From Glycomyces luteolus (lineage in GTDB: Bacteria; Actinomycetota; Actinomycetes; Mycobacteriales; Micromonosporaceae), in assembly GCF_027622875.1 (NCBI RefSeq), contig NZ_JAPZVP010000019.1:1-64000 (forward strand): a DNA stretch of 64,000 bases, in the 5' to 3' direction. The notes beneath the pieces are model-generated. The model was not told the origin of the DNA. It saw only the letters and a program-made list of their open reading frames with translations, and ran no database searches. The translations under genes were made by a program, and so were the position numbers. Numbering within the stretch: position 1 is the first letter of the stretch; every line of letters starts with the position of its first letter. Shown here piece after piece: positions 18,547-28,021 of the stretch.

Positions 18547-20712
18547 TCAGAACCCAGCGGGCGACCGCTTCTCAACGGGCGCAACGGAGTCGTCGCCCTC
18601 CTTGATGCCGTATTTGGAGTAGAGCCGCCCGAGCGGGCCCGGGACCCACCAGTTGGCGCGGCCCAGCAGGCGCATCGTGGCGGGCACCAGGAGCATCCGC
18701 ACGACGGTGGCGTCGAGGAAGATCGCGATCGCCATGCCCAGGCCGATCATCTTCATGAAGGTGATGCCGCTGAAGGCGAACGCCCCGACCACCACGATCA
18801 GGATCAGTGCGGCGGCGGTGATGATCGAGCCGGTGGACTGCATGCCTCGCAGCACCGCGGTGCGGTTGTCGGCCCCCCTGTCCCACTCCTCCCGCACCCG
18901 CGAGAGCAGGAAGACCTCGTAGTCGGTGGCGAGGGCGAAGAGCAGCGCGATCATGAGCAGCAGGTTCGACGGGTCGATGTAGCCAGAGGGCGTGAAGTCC
19001 AGGACGCCGGACAGGTGGCCCTCCTGGAAGATCCACACCACGACGCCGAGCGCGGCGCCGAGCGAGACGGCGTTCATCAGGACCGCCTTGACCGGCAGCA
19101 CGATCGAGCCGAAGGCCAGGAACAGCACCACCATGGTGACGATGACGATGTATCCGAGCATGTAGGGCAGGCCCTCGCCGATCGCGTCGAGCATGTCGAC
19201 CCGGTCGGAGGCGCCGCCGGTCACGTACAGCTCCGCACCGTCCACTTCGATGGCGCGGGCGTCTTCGATGAGGGCGCGGGCATCGGCGCTGAACGGATCG
19301 AGGTCGTAGAGGACGTCGAAGAGGGCGGCGTCGGAGGTCGGCTGCGCCGCGGGCACGACGTCGTCGACGTTGTCGAGGGCCAGGAGCGCTTCAGTGGCCT
19401 CCGCGGCGGCTTCTTGGCCACCGGTGACCATGACCTGGAACCGCTCCTCGTTCCCGCCCGGGAAGTCGGCGGCGATGGTCTCCGTGACGATGCGCGACTC
19501 GGAGTCCTCCGGCATGTCGCGCTCGTCGACACCGCCGAACTGCACGCCCAGGATCGGGCTGGCGAGCAGCGCCATGAACGCCAGGACGGGCAGCAGCACG
19601 AGCACGGGACGGCGCATCACGCCGGCCGCGAGACCGTGCCAGAACCCGGTGTCGGTCTTCGGCTCCTTGTTCTTGCGCCAAGGCAGGCGGCCCTTGTCGA
19701 CGCGGTGGCCGAGCAGGTAGAGCAGTGCGGGCAGCGCCACGAGCGCAGAGAGCATGGCGACGCCCACGGCGGACATGACGCCGTACGCGATGCCGTGCAG
19801 GAACGGCACGTCGACCAGGAGCAGGCCGCCCATCGAGAGCACGATGATGATGCCGGAGACCATCACGGTGCGCCCGGCGGTAGCGACCGTGTTGAGCACC
19901 GCGCGGCGCTTGTCGCGGCCCGCGGCGAGCTCCTCTCTGAACCTGCGCAGCACGAACAGCGAGTAGTCGATGGACATGCCGAGGCCGATGATGGTGATGA
20001 CGTTCGCGGCGAAGACCGAGACGTCGGTGAACTCGGTGATGACGCGGGTGATCGCGAAGCCGCCGAGGATCGACATGCCGCCGATGAGCAGCGGCAGCGA
20101 GGCGGCCACGAGCGCGCCGAAGACCACGATCATGATGAGCAGCAGGATCGGCATCGAGATCATCTCGGCGATCTCGAGGTCGTGCTGGACCTGCTCGTTC
20201 AGGTCGGCGAAGATCGCCGCGCCGCCGCCGAGCGAGACGGTGAGGTCGCCGGTGTCCCCGGCGTCCCGCAGCTGGCCTTCGATCGTCTCGAAGACCTCGG
20301 CCTGGGCCTCGTCGGAGGACCCGGCGAGCGAGACGGCCGCGTAGGTCGCGTGCCCGTCCTCGGAGACGAAGGAGGGCAGCTGCGTGTCGTAGTAGGAGGT
20401 GACGCTCTCGACCTCGTCGATCGCGGCGATGTCGGCGACGGCGCTCTCGACGGCCGCGGCGAACGCCGGGTCGTCGGCCGTCAGCGTCTCGGACTCGTAC
20501 AGGACCACGACCTCGGCGCCGGTGGAGCCGAACTCCTCCTCGATCGCCTCGGCATCGAGCACCGACCGGGACTCCTGGGAGACGTAGCCGCCGTCCGTGA
20601 ACTCGTCGAAGACGCCGAGCCCCCAGGTCGCGCCGATCGCGAAGACCGCGGCTATGCCGGCGACGATGAGCCAGCGGGTCTTGATGACCGCTCTGCCTAG
20701 CAGGGAGTACAT
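18547..20712 (-). CDS. MMPL family (RND superfamily) membrane transporter
   Basis: A 721-aa membrane exporter of the MmpL/ActII-3 type. One N-terminal helix (about 12-32) precedes an extracytoplasmic domain. A block of helices (about 170-345) carries GLGMSIDYSLFVLRRFREE. A second extracytoplasmic domain follows, then a C-terminal block with ALATDYEVFLLSRVREEWDRG. The paired DY motifs are the proton-relay residues of MmpL proteins. Actinobacterial MMPL proteins export lipids, siderophores or drugs; the substrate here is unknown. AGGAG precedes the ATG. It is divergent from a TetR gene that probably represses it. Confidence 0.93.
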   Translation of the reverse strand: MYSLLGRAVIKTRWLIVAGIAAVFAIGATWGLGVFDEFTDGGYVSQESRSVLDAEAIEEEFGSTGAEVVVLYESETLTADDPAFAAAVESAVADIAAIDEVESVTSYYDTQLPSFVSEDGHATYAAVSLAGSSDEAQAEVFETIEGQLRDAGDTGDLTVSLGGGAAIFADLNEQVQHDLEIAEMISMPILLLIMIVVFGALVAASLPLLIGGMSILGGFAITRVITEFTDVSVFAANVITIIGLGMSIDYSLFVLRRFREELAAGRDKRRAVLNTVATAGRTVMVSGIIIVLSMGGLLLVDVPFLHGIAYGVMSAVGVAMLSALVALPALLYLLGHRVDKGRLPWRKNKEPKTDTGFWHGLAAGVMRRPVLVLLPVLAFMALLASPILGVQFGGVDERDMPEDSESRIVTETIAADFPGGNEERFQVMVTGGQEAAAEATEALLALDNVDDVVPAAQPTSDAALFDVLYDLDPFSADARALIEDARAIEVDGAELYVTGGASDRVDMLDAIGEGLPYMLGYIVIVTMVVLFLAFGSIVLPVKAVLMNAVSLGAALGVVVWIFQEGHLSGVLDFTPSGYIDPSNLLLMIALLFALATDYEVFLLSRVREEWDRGADNRTAVLRGMQSTGSIITAAALILIVVVGAFAFSGITFMKMIGLGMAIAIFLDATVVRMLLVPATMRLLGRANWWVPGPLGRLYSKYGIKEGDDSVAPVEKRSPAGF

Positions 20713-20788
20713 GTGCTTCTCCTAAAAGGGAGGCATTGACCGCTGGTGCACGAGGGGCGCCTGGCGGTAGGATGGTGAGCGTTGATTA

Positions 20789-20798
20789 GTTAGCTAAC
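20789..20798. promoter_or_regulatory. Palindrome between MMPL and TetR genes
   Basis: The perfect palindrome GTTAGCTAAC lies in the 156-bp divergent promoter region, within a locally AT-rich stretch. A TTGACT hexamer on the minus strand (near 20830) followed by TATTAA gives a plausible MMPL promoter that reads across the palindrome. Likely TetR operator; inference from position and symmetry. Confidence 0.55.
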
Positions 20799-20868
20799 AG
20801 TGTTCACTTTAATAAACGCCCATTGAGTGAGTCAACACCGTTAACCAAGTTGTAGCCTGAGGAGAGCA

Positions 20869-21636
20869 GTGACCTCGACCACCGCGGGAGGCCCGTCCCG
20901 CCGCGAACGGATGCGCGCCGAGACGATCGCCGAGATCAAGGCGAGTGCCAGGGGCCAACTGCTGCAGCACGGCCCGAGCGGGATCTCCTTGCGCGCCATC
21001 GCCCGCGACGTCGGCGTCACGGCCGCCGCGCTGTACCGCTACTTCGACAGCCTGGACGCGCTCCTCTTGGAGCTCTGCTGCGACCTCTACGACGAACTTA
21101 TCGCCGAAACCCGCAAGGCGATGGACGGATCACCGCCTGAGGCGCACCTCGAACGGATGAAGGCCTGGGTCTGGGCGTTCCGCGCCTGGTCAGTGGGCAA
21201 CCGCCGCGAATTCGAGCTCATGATCAGCTATCCCGACGGCAACAGCGCGATGTCGATCTGCGCCGACCCGAAGACCATCGACGCCGGGGAATTCGACGCG
21301 GTGACGCTGAAGTCGATGGAGCACGCCCAGATGTGCGGGCGCGAACTCGCCGCCTTCTACCGGCAGACCAAGGGCGAAGGATTCGACTTCGGCGCGGCCA
21401 CGATGCCCGAGATGTCCGAGGGGCTCAAGCAGGAGCTCATCGAGAGCTGCTCCGTGATGATCATCGGCGAACGGCTGCCGGTGTCGTGGGTGTTCGCGTT
21501 CACCTCGGCCTGGGTGCGCGTGTTCGGGCTGGTCACCATGGAAGCGTTCGGGTCGCTCCCGGTGCAGGACAACATCGACGAGTTCTACAGGGCCCAGATC
21601 AAGTCGATGCTGCGCGACTTCGGCATGGAAGAGTGA
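20869..21636 (+). CDS. TetR family transcriptional regulator
   Basis: The 255-aa protein has an N-terminal helix-turn-helix (ISLRAIARDVGVTAAALYRYF, about residues 41-61) and a long C-terminal ligand domain with KAWVWAFRAWSVGNRREFELM, the WHG-type TetR C-terminal domain. The GTG start follows TGAGGAGAGCA. It is divergent from the MMPL exporter, the standard layout for a repressor that senses the exported compound or a related lipid. It ends just before the terminator shared with the MBL-Rieske gene. Confidence 0.92.
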   Translation: MTSTTAGGPSRRERMRAETIAEIKASARGQLLQHGPSGISLRAIARDVGVTAAALYRYFDSLDALLLELCCDLYDELIAETRKAMDGSPPEAHLERMKAWVWAFRAWSVGNRREFELMISYPDGNSAMSICADPKTIDAGEFDAVTLKSMEHAQMCGRELAAFYRQTKGEGFDFGAATMPEMSEGLKQELIESCSVMIIGERLPVSWVFAFTSAWVRVFGLVTMEAFGSLPVQDNIDEFYRAQIKSMLRDFGMEE

Positions 21637-21663
21637 ACGGCCGGGCCGATGCGGCCCGGCCGT
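21637..21663. terminator. Bidirectional terminator
   Basis: Perfect 11-bp arms (21637-21647 and 21653-21663) with loop GATGC, between the convergent TetR and MBL-Rieske genes. Confidence 0.8.
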
Positions 21664-21673
21664 GCCCGAAGTC

Positions 21674-23236
21674 CTAGGCGGACGCCTCTTCGGCCTTCTG
21701 GCTCCGGATGTCGTGCCCGACGCTGGTCATGCACTTGCCGGAGTTCAGGTTCCACTTCCAGCCGTGCATCTGGCAGGTCAGGACGCCTTCCTCGACCTTG
21801 CCGAACACCGAGAGGTCGGCCTTGAGGTGCGGGCAGCGGCGCTGGAACTGCCAGCCCTGCACGGAGATGTCCTCGTCGTCGGGGCGCTGCTCGGCGTACC
21901 AGCCCTCGGCGTACTGCAGGCGCTCTTCCGAGAGGCACTTGAAGAACGCGTACACGTACTCGTTGTACTGGCCGATGCGCGCGGCCGTGAAGCGGCAGGA
22001 CAGGAAGAGCGAGTTGACCCAGTCGACCTCGCGGATGTAGAGCAGGTGCTCGATGAGGCGCCGCTCGGTGCGGAACCGGTAGCGGACCTTCGCGCCGTCG
22101 TCGTGGTAGATCCTGCGTTCGAGGAAGTCGAAGACGATCGACTCGACCACCTGGTCGGAGTCGGCCGCGGTGAGGTCGAAGCGGACGGGCCCGCCGATGC
22201 CGGTGGCGATGTGCTCGGCCGACTCCATGAGCGGCTCGATGCGCTCGCGCAGCGTCTCGAGGACGTCGATCTCCGGGTGCGCCCAGGAGGCCTTCTCCGC
22301 TTCGAGGCGCGGCTGCATCCGCTCCTTGTACTCGTCCAGGTGCTGCTTCTTGTTGTCGAACCACGCCCGCAGGTCGTCGACGGGGTGCACGACCGAGGCG
22401 GAGCCGTCGGCGCTGACCTCGGCCACGGAACCGGGCAGCAGGATGATGTTCTGCTTGCGCCCCTGCTCCTCCAGCCAGTCCACGTACGACATCTGGTCGG
22501 GGAAGATGTTGCCCTCGTCGCCGAACACGTCGTTGAACTGGTACAGCGAGTCGTCGAGGAAGCAGGGCGGGCCCGCGATCGGGAAGACCCAGTCGCCCTT
22601 GACGTCGTCGATGTAGCGCAGCGAGCGGTCGAAGCCGCGCTCGCGCTTCTGCTTCCCGAAGGCGCGCTTGGCGTTGTCGGGCAGCTCGTAGACCATCGGG
22701 AACCAGATCGCGCCCGAGAACTGCAGCAGGTGGGCGTGGATCTTGCCGTGCTGCAGGAACACGCTCATGTCCGTGGGCCGCGCGTCGTTCTGGTTGAGCA
22801 TGCGGGTGCCGTCGGCGTCCTCGACCCACAGCGACGAGTCGCCGATGGGGCCGTCAGTGGGGCTCGTGAGCGCCTGGATCATGACCTTGACGCCGCCGGG
22901 GAGCTCCACGATCTCCTCGGAGACGGTCTTGATGAACTTGTGGAAGCCCAGGGCCCGCAGCTCCGACTCCAGCTCCGAGGTGGGGTACTCCGGGAGGAGG
23001 ACGGTCGTGTCCTTGCTGATGTGCTCCGAGAGGTTCTCCTCGTCGAAGTGGTCGCGGTGCAGGTGCGAGACGTACAGGTAGTCGGCCTGCCCGAGCGTGT
23101 CCCAGTCGAGCTGCGAGTTGTCGGGGAAGGGGAACCAGGAGGCGAAATAGGCGGGGTTCACCCAGGGATCGCACAGGATCGACCCCGCGGCGGTCTCGAT
23201 GAACATGCTGGCGTGGCCAGTACCGGTGATTCGCAC
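21674..23236 (-). CDS. Metallo-beta-lactamase-fold protein fused to a C-terminal Rieske domain
   Basis: A 520-aa fusion. The N-terminal half is an MBL-fold hydrolase (UlaG-like) with the metal motif HLHRDH at 58-63. The C-terminus is a Rieske [2Fe-2S] domain with C468-x-H470 and C488-x2-H491 (CPHL and CQMHGW). A middle segment (about 300-440) is helical and unassigned. The pair of domains recalls vertebrate CMP-Neu5Ac hydroxylase, but there the Rieske domain is at the N-terminus. A redox role is therefore likely, with the substrate unknown. The gene stands alone, convergent with TetR. Some bacterial relatives are annotated simply as Rieske 2Fe-2S proteins. Confidence 0.85.
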   Translation of the reverse strand: MRITGTGHASMFIETAAGSILCDPWVNPAYFASWFPFPDNSQLDWDTLGQADYLYVSHLHRDHFDEENLSEHISKDTTVLLPEYPTSELESELRALGFHKFIKTVSEEIVELPGGVKVMIQALTSPTDGPIGDSSLWVEDADGTRMLNQNDARPTDMSVFLQHGKIHAHLLQFSGAIWFPMVYELPDNAKRAFGKQKRERGFDRSLRYIDDVKGDWVFPIAGPPCFLDDSLYQFNDVFGDEGNIFPDQMSYVDWLEEQGRKQNIILLPGSVAEVSADGSASVVHPVDDLRAWFDNKKQHLDEYKERMQPRLEAEKASWAHPEIDVLETLRERIEPLMESAEHIATGIGGPVRFDLTAADSDQVVESIVFDFLERRIYHDDGAKVRYRFRTERRLIEHLLYIREVDWVNSLFLSCRFTAARIGQYNEYVYAFFKCLSEERLQYAEGWYAEQRPDDEDISVQGWQFQRRCPHLKADLSVFGKVEEGVLTCQMHGWKWNLNSGKCMTSVGHDIRSQKAEEASA

Positions 23237-23365
23237 TGTGACCCTTCCGGACGAGAGGACGACGACCGTTCCAGCCTACAAGTCACAGCTCCGACGGGGC
23301 CGGGACGTTCGTCCTTGTGGCGTGGGAGACTGTGGCCGAACAACGAAGATGTCGGAGGAAGTCAC

Positions 23366-23584
23366 ATGGCCGCAGAAGAGCAGGTGCTCTCGCCCGCGCA
23401 GCGCAAGCCCACCAGCCGCAAGGCCCTGTACACCGCGCTGAGCGTCGCCATCGTCATCAACCTGGCGTACCTGTTCGGCAACCACCAGGGCTGGATCGAG
23501 GACGTCTTCATCGGCATCACCGTCGTGGTGCTCCTCGGCGTCATCGTCACCGACGCCTGGATGCGCAAGACCGGCCTGCGCTAG
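23366..23584 (+). CDS. Small two-helix membrane protein, DUF2631-like
   Basis: The 72-aa protein starts at an ATG preceded by a near-ideal GGAGGAA. It has two predicted membrane helices (about 20-38 and 47-65) joined by GNHQGWIED and ends DAWMRKTGLR. The central GNHxGxxED and the basic C-terminus resemble actinobacterial DUF2631 proteins such as M. tuberculosis Rv2876, which lies in the corresponding neighbourhood between dxr and rlmN. Function is unknown. Confidence 0.8.
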   Translation: MAAEEQVLSPAQRKPTSRKALYTALSVAIVINLAYLFGNHQGWIEDVFIGITVVVLLGVIVTDAWMRKTGLR

Positions 23585-23607
23585 GCGCCGTCCCACGAAC
23601 ATGAAGA

Positions 23608-23635
23608 GGGCGGGTCCGCTGTCGCGGGCCCGCCC
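23608..23635. terminator. Bidirectional terminator
   Basis: Twelve-base arms (23608-23619 and 23624-23635, one wobble pair) with loop TGTC, between the convergent DUF2631 and DivIVA-domain genes. Confidence 0.8.
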
Positions 23636-23652
23636 TTCCTCGTCGTCTACGG

Positions 23653-25824
23653 CTAGTGCATCATGCCGCGGCGGGCGAACATCTCGCGCACCTCGCGCAG
23701 CGCCGAGTCCACCTCGGCCTCGAAGTACCCGCCCTGGACCAGTGAGAACTGGCTCGTGTCGAGTTCGCGATCGGAGAGCGGGACCGGGTTGCGCCCGGTC
23801 ATCGCCGCGGAGACCGCGTCGAACATCTGGTCGACCTGGCCCGGGTCGTAACCCGAGCCGAATCGGCGGGGCTGGAAGGCCCGGCGCATCTGCTCCAGGC
23901 GCTGCACGTCGTCCGGGGTGAACGGGGAGTCGGACGCCCGCATCTCGGTCGTCATCTCTTCGCGGCCGTGGCGGCCGGGGGCCTCGAAGCCGCGGCCCTC
24001 GTACGGGTTGCGGCGGCCGAAGTCCGGCGGGGTCGCCGTGCCGCGCGGAGCGCCCGGCTGGCCGAAGCCGGCAGGGTCGGCGGGAGGCGGGGGCTGCTGG
24101 CCGAAGCCGGCAGGGTCGGCGGGAAGCGGGGGCTGCTGGCCGAAGCCGCCTTCGGCGGGGCCGGGCGGCGGACCGGCGGGGGCGCCGAAACCGCCTGTCG
24201 GCTCGTGCTGCTGCGGTCCGCGGTCGAAGCCCTGCTGCATCGGCGGGCTCGGCGCGGCCGCGCGGCGGCCGTAGCCGGTGTCCTCCTGCGGCTGCTGGCC
24301 GAAGCCGCCCTGCCCGTACTCGCGGCCGCGAGGTGCCCCGTACGGGTCGGACTGGTGCGGTTCGGGGCGGCCCATCGGGTTCTGCCCCATGCCGTTCACG
24401 AGGCTCTGCGGGATCGCCTGGGTCGGCGCCGCGGGCGGCATCGGCTCGGGTTCGGGCTGGTTGTAGCGCCCGGCCTGCGGGATCGCGCCGGAGGGCGGAC
24501 CCTGCTGGCCTCCCGGCATGGGCGGCTGCGGCATCGGCGGCTGCTGCGGCATGCCGCGGCGGCTCCCCGTGTCGCTGAACTCGTCGTCGTAGGCCGCGCC
24601 GAACCCGGGAGCGGGTTCGGGCGCGGACCGCCGGCCCTGGCCGTAGACGCCTTGGGCGTCTCCCGGGCCGAAGGCGGGCGCGTCGTTCGGGCCGAAACCG
24701 CCGGGTGCGTCGCCCGGGGCGAAGCCGCCGGGGCCGTCGTTCTGCCCGAACGGACCGCCGGGGACGTCGCCTTGGCCGAAGCCGCCGCGCCGCGGGTCGG
24801 ACTGGAGCGGGAGCTGCTCGGTGGCGCCATGCGGGTTCGGACCGGCCTGCGGGCCTTCGTGCATCGGCATCCCGGCGCGCGGGACGGCCTGCGTGGGCGG
24901 GGCGAAGTCGCTGCGCACGGGTTCGGGACCGCGGGGGGCGCCGTACTCGTTGCCGAAGCCGCCCGGTTCAGGGGCGCCGCCGCGCGGGCCGAAGCCGTTG
25001 CCGCCGTTGGGGCCTCGCTGGCCGCCGAAGTCGCCCTGACCGGGTCCGAACTCGCCTTGGCCGAAGTCGTCGCGGGGCGGAGCGAACTCGCCCTGCCCGC
25101 GTCCGAACTCGCCTTGGCCGGGACCGAACTCGCCTTGGCCGCCGCGTCCGAACTCGCCTTGGCCGGGACCGAAGTCGCCCGGGCCGCCGCGACCGAAGTC
25201 CTGGCCCCCACCGCGGTTCGCTCCGCCGCGATTGGCGAACGGGTCGTCGTAGTCCTCGTCGGGGGGACCGGCGAGGAAGCCGAAGCCCTCGTCGTCGCCG
25301 CCGCGCAGGTCGCCGAAGCCCTCGTTGTCGGGCGGGGCCGCCGCGGCGCGCGCGGCGCCGCGTCCGCGGCCGACGGGTTCGGGGGCAGGAGGCGGGGGCG
25401 CCATCTCGCGGGCGGCCATCACCTCGTGTGCGGGGATCGCTTGCGTCGCAGCGGGGATGACCTGCGTGGCCTGGGGTTCGGGGGCGCGTCGCGCACCGGG
25501 GGACGCCTGCATCGGCGGGGCGGGGACCGAGCTGACCTCGGCCTTCCCGTAGTCGGGGGCGGGGGCGGTGCCGAGAACACCGCGCTCCTCGAGCTCGGCG
25601 AGCTGGCGCGCGACCCGGTCGAGGTAGACGTCCACCTGCCACTCGTCGTAGCCGCCGAAGCGGACTCTGAAGACGACGTCGTCGACCTCGTCGGCCGACA
25701 CGGGGCTGCCCACCGGCTCCCCGGCGAGGGTCGCCTCGACGCGGTCGAGGAACGCGTCGACCTCGTCGACCTTGTAGCCCCGGCTCAACGCCCGGCGCCG
25801 GAACCGGTCACCATGACTCGCCAC
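23653..25824 (-). CDS. DivIVA-domain protein with long Gly/Gln/Pro-rich disordered middle
   Basis: A 723-aa protein. The N-terminus (about 1-90) has two short DivIVA-like motifs, FRRRALSRGYKVDEVDAFLDRV and FGGYDEWQVDVYLDRVARQL, and the C-terminus (about 640-723) repeats the pattern in FGSGYDPGQVDQMFDAVSAAM and GGYFEAEVDSALREVREMF. Between them is about 500 residues of low complexity built from repeats such as GQGEFGPGQGEFGRG and FGQQPPLPADPAG. These domains in actinobacteria are found in proteins that act at the cell pole or septum; that role is inference. The GTG at 25824 is the likely start. It lies just downstream of rlmN. Confidence 0.8.
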   Translation of the reverse strand: MASHGDRFRRRALSRGYKVDEVDAFLDRVEATLAGEPVGSPVSADEVDDVVFRVRFGGYDEWQVDVYLDRVARQLAELEERGVLGTAPAPDYGKAEVSSVPAPPMQASPGARRAPEPQATQVIPAATQAIPAHEVMAAREMAPPPPAPEPVGRGRGAARAAAAPPDNEGFGDLRGGDDEGFGFLAGPPDEDYDDPFANRGGANRGGGQDFGRGGPGDFGPGQGEFGRGGQGEFGPGQGEFGRGQGEFAPPRDDFGQGEFGPGQGDFGGQRGPNGGNGFGPRGGAPEPGGFGNEYGAPRGPEPVRSDFAPPTQAVPRAGMPMHEGPQAGPNPHGATEQLPLQSDPRRGGFGQGDVPGGPFGQNDGPGGFAPGDAPGGFGPNDAPAFGPGDAQGVYGQGRRSAPEPAPGFGAAYDDEFSDTGSRRGMPQQPPMPQPPMPGGQQGPPSGAIPQAGRYNQPEPEPMPPAAPTQAIPQSLVNGMGQNPMGRPEPHQSDPYGAPRGREYGQGGFGQQPQEDTGYGRRAAAPSPPMQQGFDRGPQQHEPTGGFGAPAGPPPGPAEGGFGQQPPLPADPAGFGQQPPPPADPAGFGQPGAPRGTATPPDFGRRNPYEGRGFEAPGRHGREEMTTEMRASDSPFTPDDVQRLEQMRRAFQPRRFGSGYDPGQVDQMFDAVSAAMTGRNPVPLSDRELDTSQFSLVQGGYFEAEVDSALREVREMFARRGMMH

Positions 25825-25845
25825 TACCCAGCCACCCTTCTCCGC

Positions 25846-26994
25846 CTAATCCTCGGCGCCAGAGGCGCCGAGCGGCTTCGCTCCGGCGCGGCCGGGCGTG
25901 CCGGCCTCCCGGACCGAAGCGGCCAGCTGCCCGCAGGCGCCGTCGATCTCTTGGCCGCGCGTATCGCGCACCGTCGTGGACACACCCGCGGCTCGCAGCC
26001 GCCGTACGAACTCCGCCTCGACCGGCTTGGGACTGGCGTCCCAGCGGCTTCCCGGAGTCGGGTTCAATGGAATCAGGTTGACGTGCACGAGTTTGCCCGC
26101 GAGGAGCTTCCCGAGGAGGTCCGCCCGCCAAGGCTGGTCGTTGACGTCCCTGATCATCGCGTACTCGATCGAAACACGACGTTTCGTCACCCGAGCGTAC
26201 TCCCAGGCCGCATCGAGCACTTCGGCGACCTTCCAGCGGGTGTTGATGGGGACGAGCTCGTCGCGGAGCTCGTCGTCGGGGGCGTGGAGCGAGACCGCCA
26301 GCGTCACCGGCAGCCCCTCCTCCGAGAGCTTCTTGATGGCGGGCACGAGGCCGACCGTGGAGACGGTGATGTTGCGGGCCGAGAGCCCGATCCCGTCCGG
26401 CACAGGCCCGGTGATGAGGTGCAAGGCGCTCTTGAGGCGGGCCCAGTTCGCGAGCGGCTCGCCCATGCCCATGAACACGATGTTCGAGAGCCGTCCCAGG
26501 CCGCGCTCCTCGGCGATCCGCGCGGCGGCGACGACCTGGTCGACGATCTCCGCGGTGGTGAGGTTGCGGTCGAGGCCGCCCTGGCCGGTGGCGCAGAACG
26601 GGCAGGCCATGCCGCACCCGGCCTGCGAGGACACGCACGCGGTCACTCGGTCGGGGTAGGCCATGATGACCGACTCGACGAGCGCGCCGTCGTAGAGGCG
26701 CCACACCGCCTTGACGGTCTTCCCGTCGTCGCACGAGTCGACGCGGATCGGGCTGAGGAGCTGCGGGAGCAGCGCCTCGCCGATGGCCCCGCGCGACGCG
26801 GCTGGCAGGTCGGTCATGAGGGACGCGTCGCCGACGTGGCGGCCGAAGTACTGCTGGCGCAGTTGCTTGGCGCGGAAGGCGGGCTGCCCGATCTCGGCGA
26901 GAACGGACTGGCACCCGGCCAGATCGAGATCGGCCAGGTGTCGCGGCGCAGCCTTGCGGGGGCGCGGTTCGGTCAACGTGAGTGCTACAGACAT
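25846..26994 (-). CDS. rlmN: Dual-specificity rRNA/tRNA adenine C2-methyltransferase RlmN
   Basis: RlmN is a radical-SAM enzyme that methylates A2503 of 23S rRNA and A37 of some tRNAs. In this 382-aa protein the cluster motif is C127-x3-C131-x2-C134 (CGMACPFC), and the two mechanistic cysteines of the family appear as C120 and C354 (GACGQL). Other signatures are [11 protein letters not shown] and [17 protein letters not shown]. It lies about 100 bp downstream of cdsA, the usual actinobacterial order. Confidence 0.96.
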   Translation of the reverse strand: MSVALTLTEPRPRKAAPRHLADLDLAGCQSVLAEIGQPAFRAKQLRQQYFGRHVGDASLMTDLPAASRGAIGEALLPQLLSPIRVDSCDDGKTVKAVWRLYDGALVESVIMAYPDRVTACVSSQAGCGMACPFCATGQGGLDRNLTTAEIVDQVVAAARIAEERGLGRLSNIVFMGMGEPLANWARLKSALHLITGPVPDGIGLSARNITVSTVGLVPAIKKLSEEGLPVTLAVSLHAPDDELRDELVPINTRWKVAEVLDAAWEYARVTKRRVSIEYAMIRDVNDQPWRADLLGKLLAGKLVHVNLIPLNPTPGSRWDASPKPVEAEFVRRLRAAGVSTTVRDTRGQEIDGACGQLAASVREAGTPGRAGAKPLGASGAED

Positions 26995-27094
26995 GTCACG
27001 ACCTAGTCTCGCATGACAGGACCGGAACCCGCCAACCCCGGATCATGGAATTCACCCCGGGTCCTCCTTCAACGGATACACCAATCAGGACACA

Positions 27095-28021
27095 TCACCC
27101 GAGCAGGTAGCGGAACCACACGTAAGCCACGGGGGCGACCATGAGGATCGAGTCGAGCCGGTCCATGACCCCGCCGTGCCCGGGAATGAGATTGCTCATG
27201 TCCTTGATACCGAGATCACGCTTTAGCAGCGAGACGGACAGGTCCCCCAACGTAGCGGCCAGTGCCACGCACACGCCGAACGCCACGCCCATCAGGAAGG
27301 GCACGTCGAAGAACACCCAGAGGGTGACCGAGCCGCCTATGGCGGCGACCACGACGGATCCTCCGAGGCCCTCCCAGGACTTCTTGGGGCTGATGCGCGG
27401 GGTCATCTGGTGGCGGCCGAACAGGACGCCGGCGGTGTAGCCGCCGGTGTCGGAGCAGACGACGGTGAACAGCGCGATGATGACCTGCGCGGCGGCGCCG
27501 TCGATCCAGCGCGCCGAGTCGTTCTCGGCGTTCGCCAGCAGCATGATGAACCCGGCCAGGAACGGGACCTGGACGAGCAGGAGCGCGGCGGCCGCGGTGT
27601 CGGTGCGGTAGCCGGTGGCGCCTTCGGAGAGGCGCCACACGAACAGTGCGGCAACGCCGACGGCGGTGCCGAGCAGCAGGCCGGTGGCGCCGCCGAACCA
27701 GGCGAGGACCACGATGAGCGCGCCGGCGGCGGCCAGCGGGATCACCGGGACGTTCCTGCCGCCCTTGCGCATCGCGGTGCCGGTCTCCCAGCAGGCGACG
27801 GCGACGGCGATGACGGCGACGCCGAGGAAGGCGGTCGGCCAGATCAGGAGCGAGGCCAGGACGACCGCGGCCATGCCGAGCCCGGCGCCGATGGCGACGG
27901 GCAGGTTGCGGCCGGCCTTGGGCTTGCCGTCACCGGGATCGGTCTCGGCGGCGCCGGGCCCTCGCCCGTCCGGCGACGGGCGCGGGCGACGGCCGGGCGA
28001 ACCGTCGGGAAGGGCGTTCAT
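27095..28021 (-). CDS. cdsA: Phosphatidate cytidylyltransferase (CDP-diacylglycerol synthase)
   Basis: CdsA makes CDP-diacylglycerol from phosphatidate and CTP at the membrane. The 308-aa protein has a Pro/Arg-rich cytoplasmic N-terminus of about 40 residues, multiple membrane helices, and the C-terminal signature (SLLKRDLGIKDMSNLIPGHGG followed by MDRLDS). DTGGYTAGVLFGRH and ISPKKSWEG are further family motifs. Its ATG shares one base with the frr stop (TGATG), so the two are translationally coupled. Confidence 0.96.
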   Translation of the reverse strand: MNALPDGSPGRRPRPSPDGRGPGAAETDPGDGKPKAGRNLPVAIGAGLGMAAVVLASLLIWPTAFLGVAVIAVAVACWETGTAMRKGGRNVPVIPLAAAGALIVVLAWFGGATGLLLGTAVGVAALFVWRLSEGATGYRTDTAAAALLLVQVPFLAGFIMLLANAENDSARWIDGAAAQVIIALFTVVCSDTGGYTAGVLFGRHQMTPRISPKKSWEGLGGSVVVAAIGGSVTLWVFFDVPFLMGVAFGVCVALAATLGDLSVSLLKRDLGIKDMSNLIPGHGGVMDRLDSILMVAPVAYVWFRYLLG

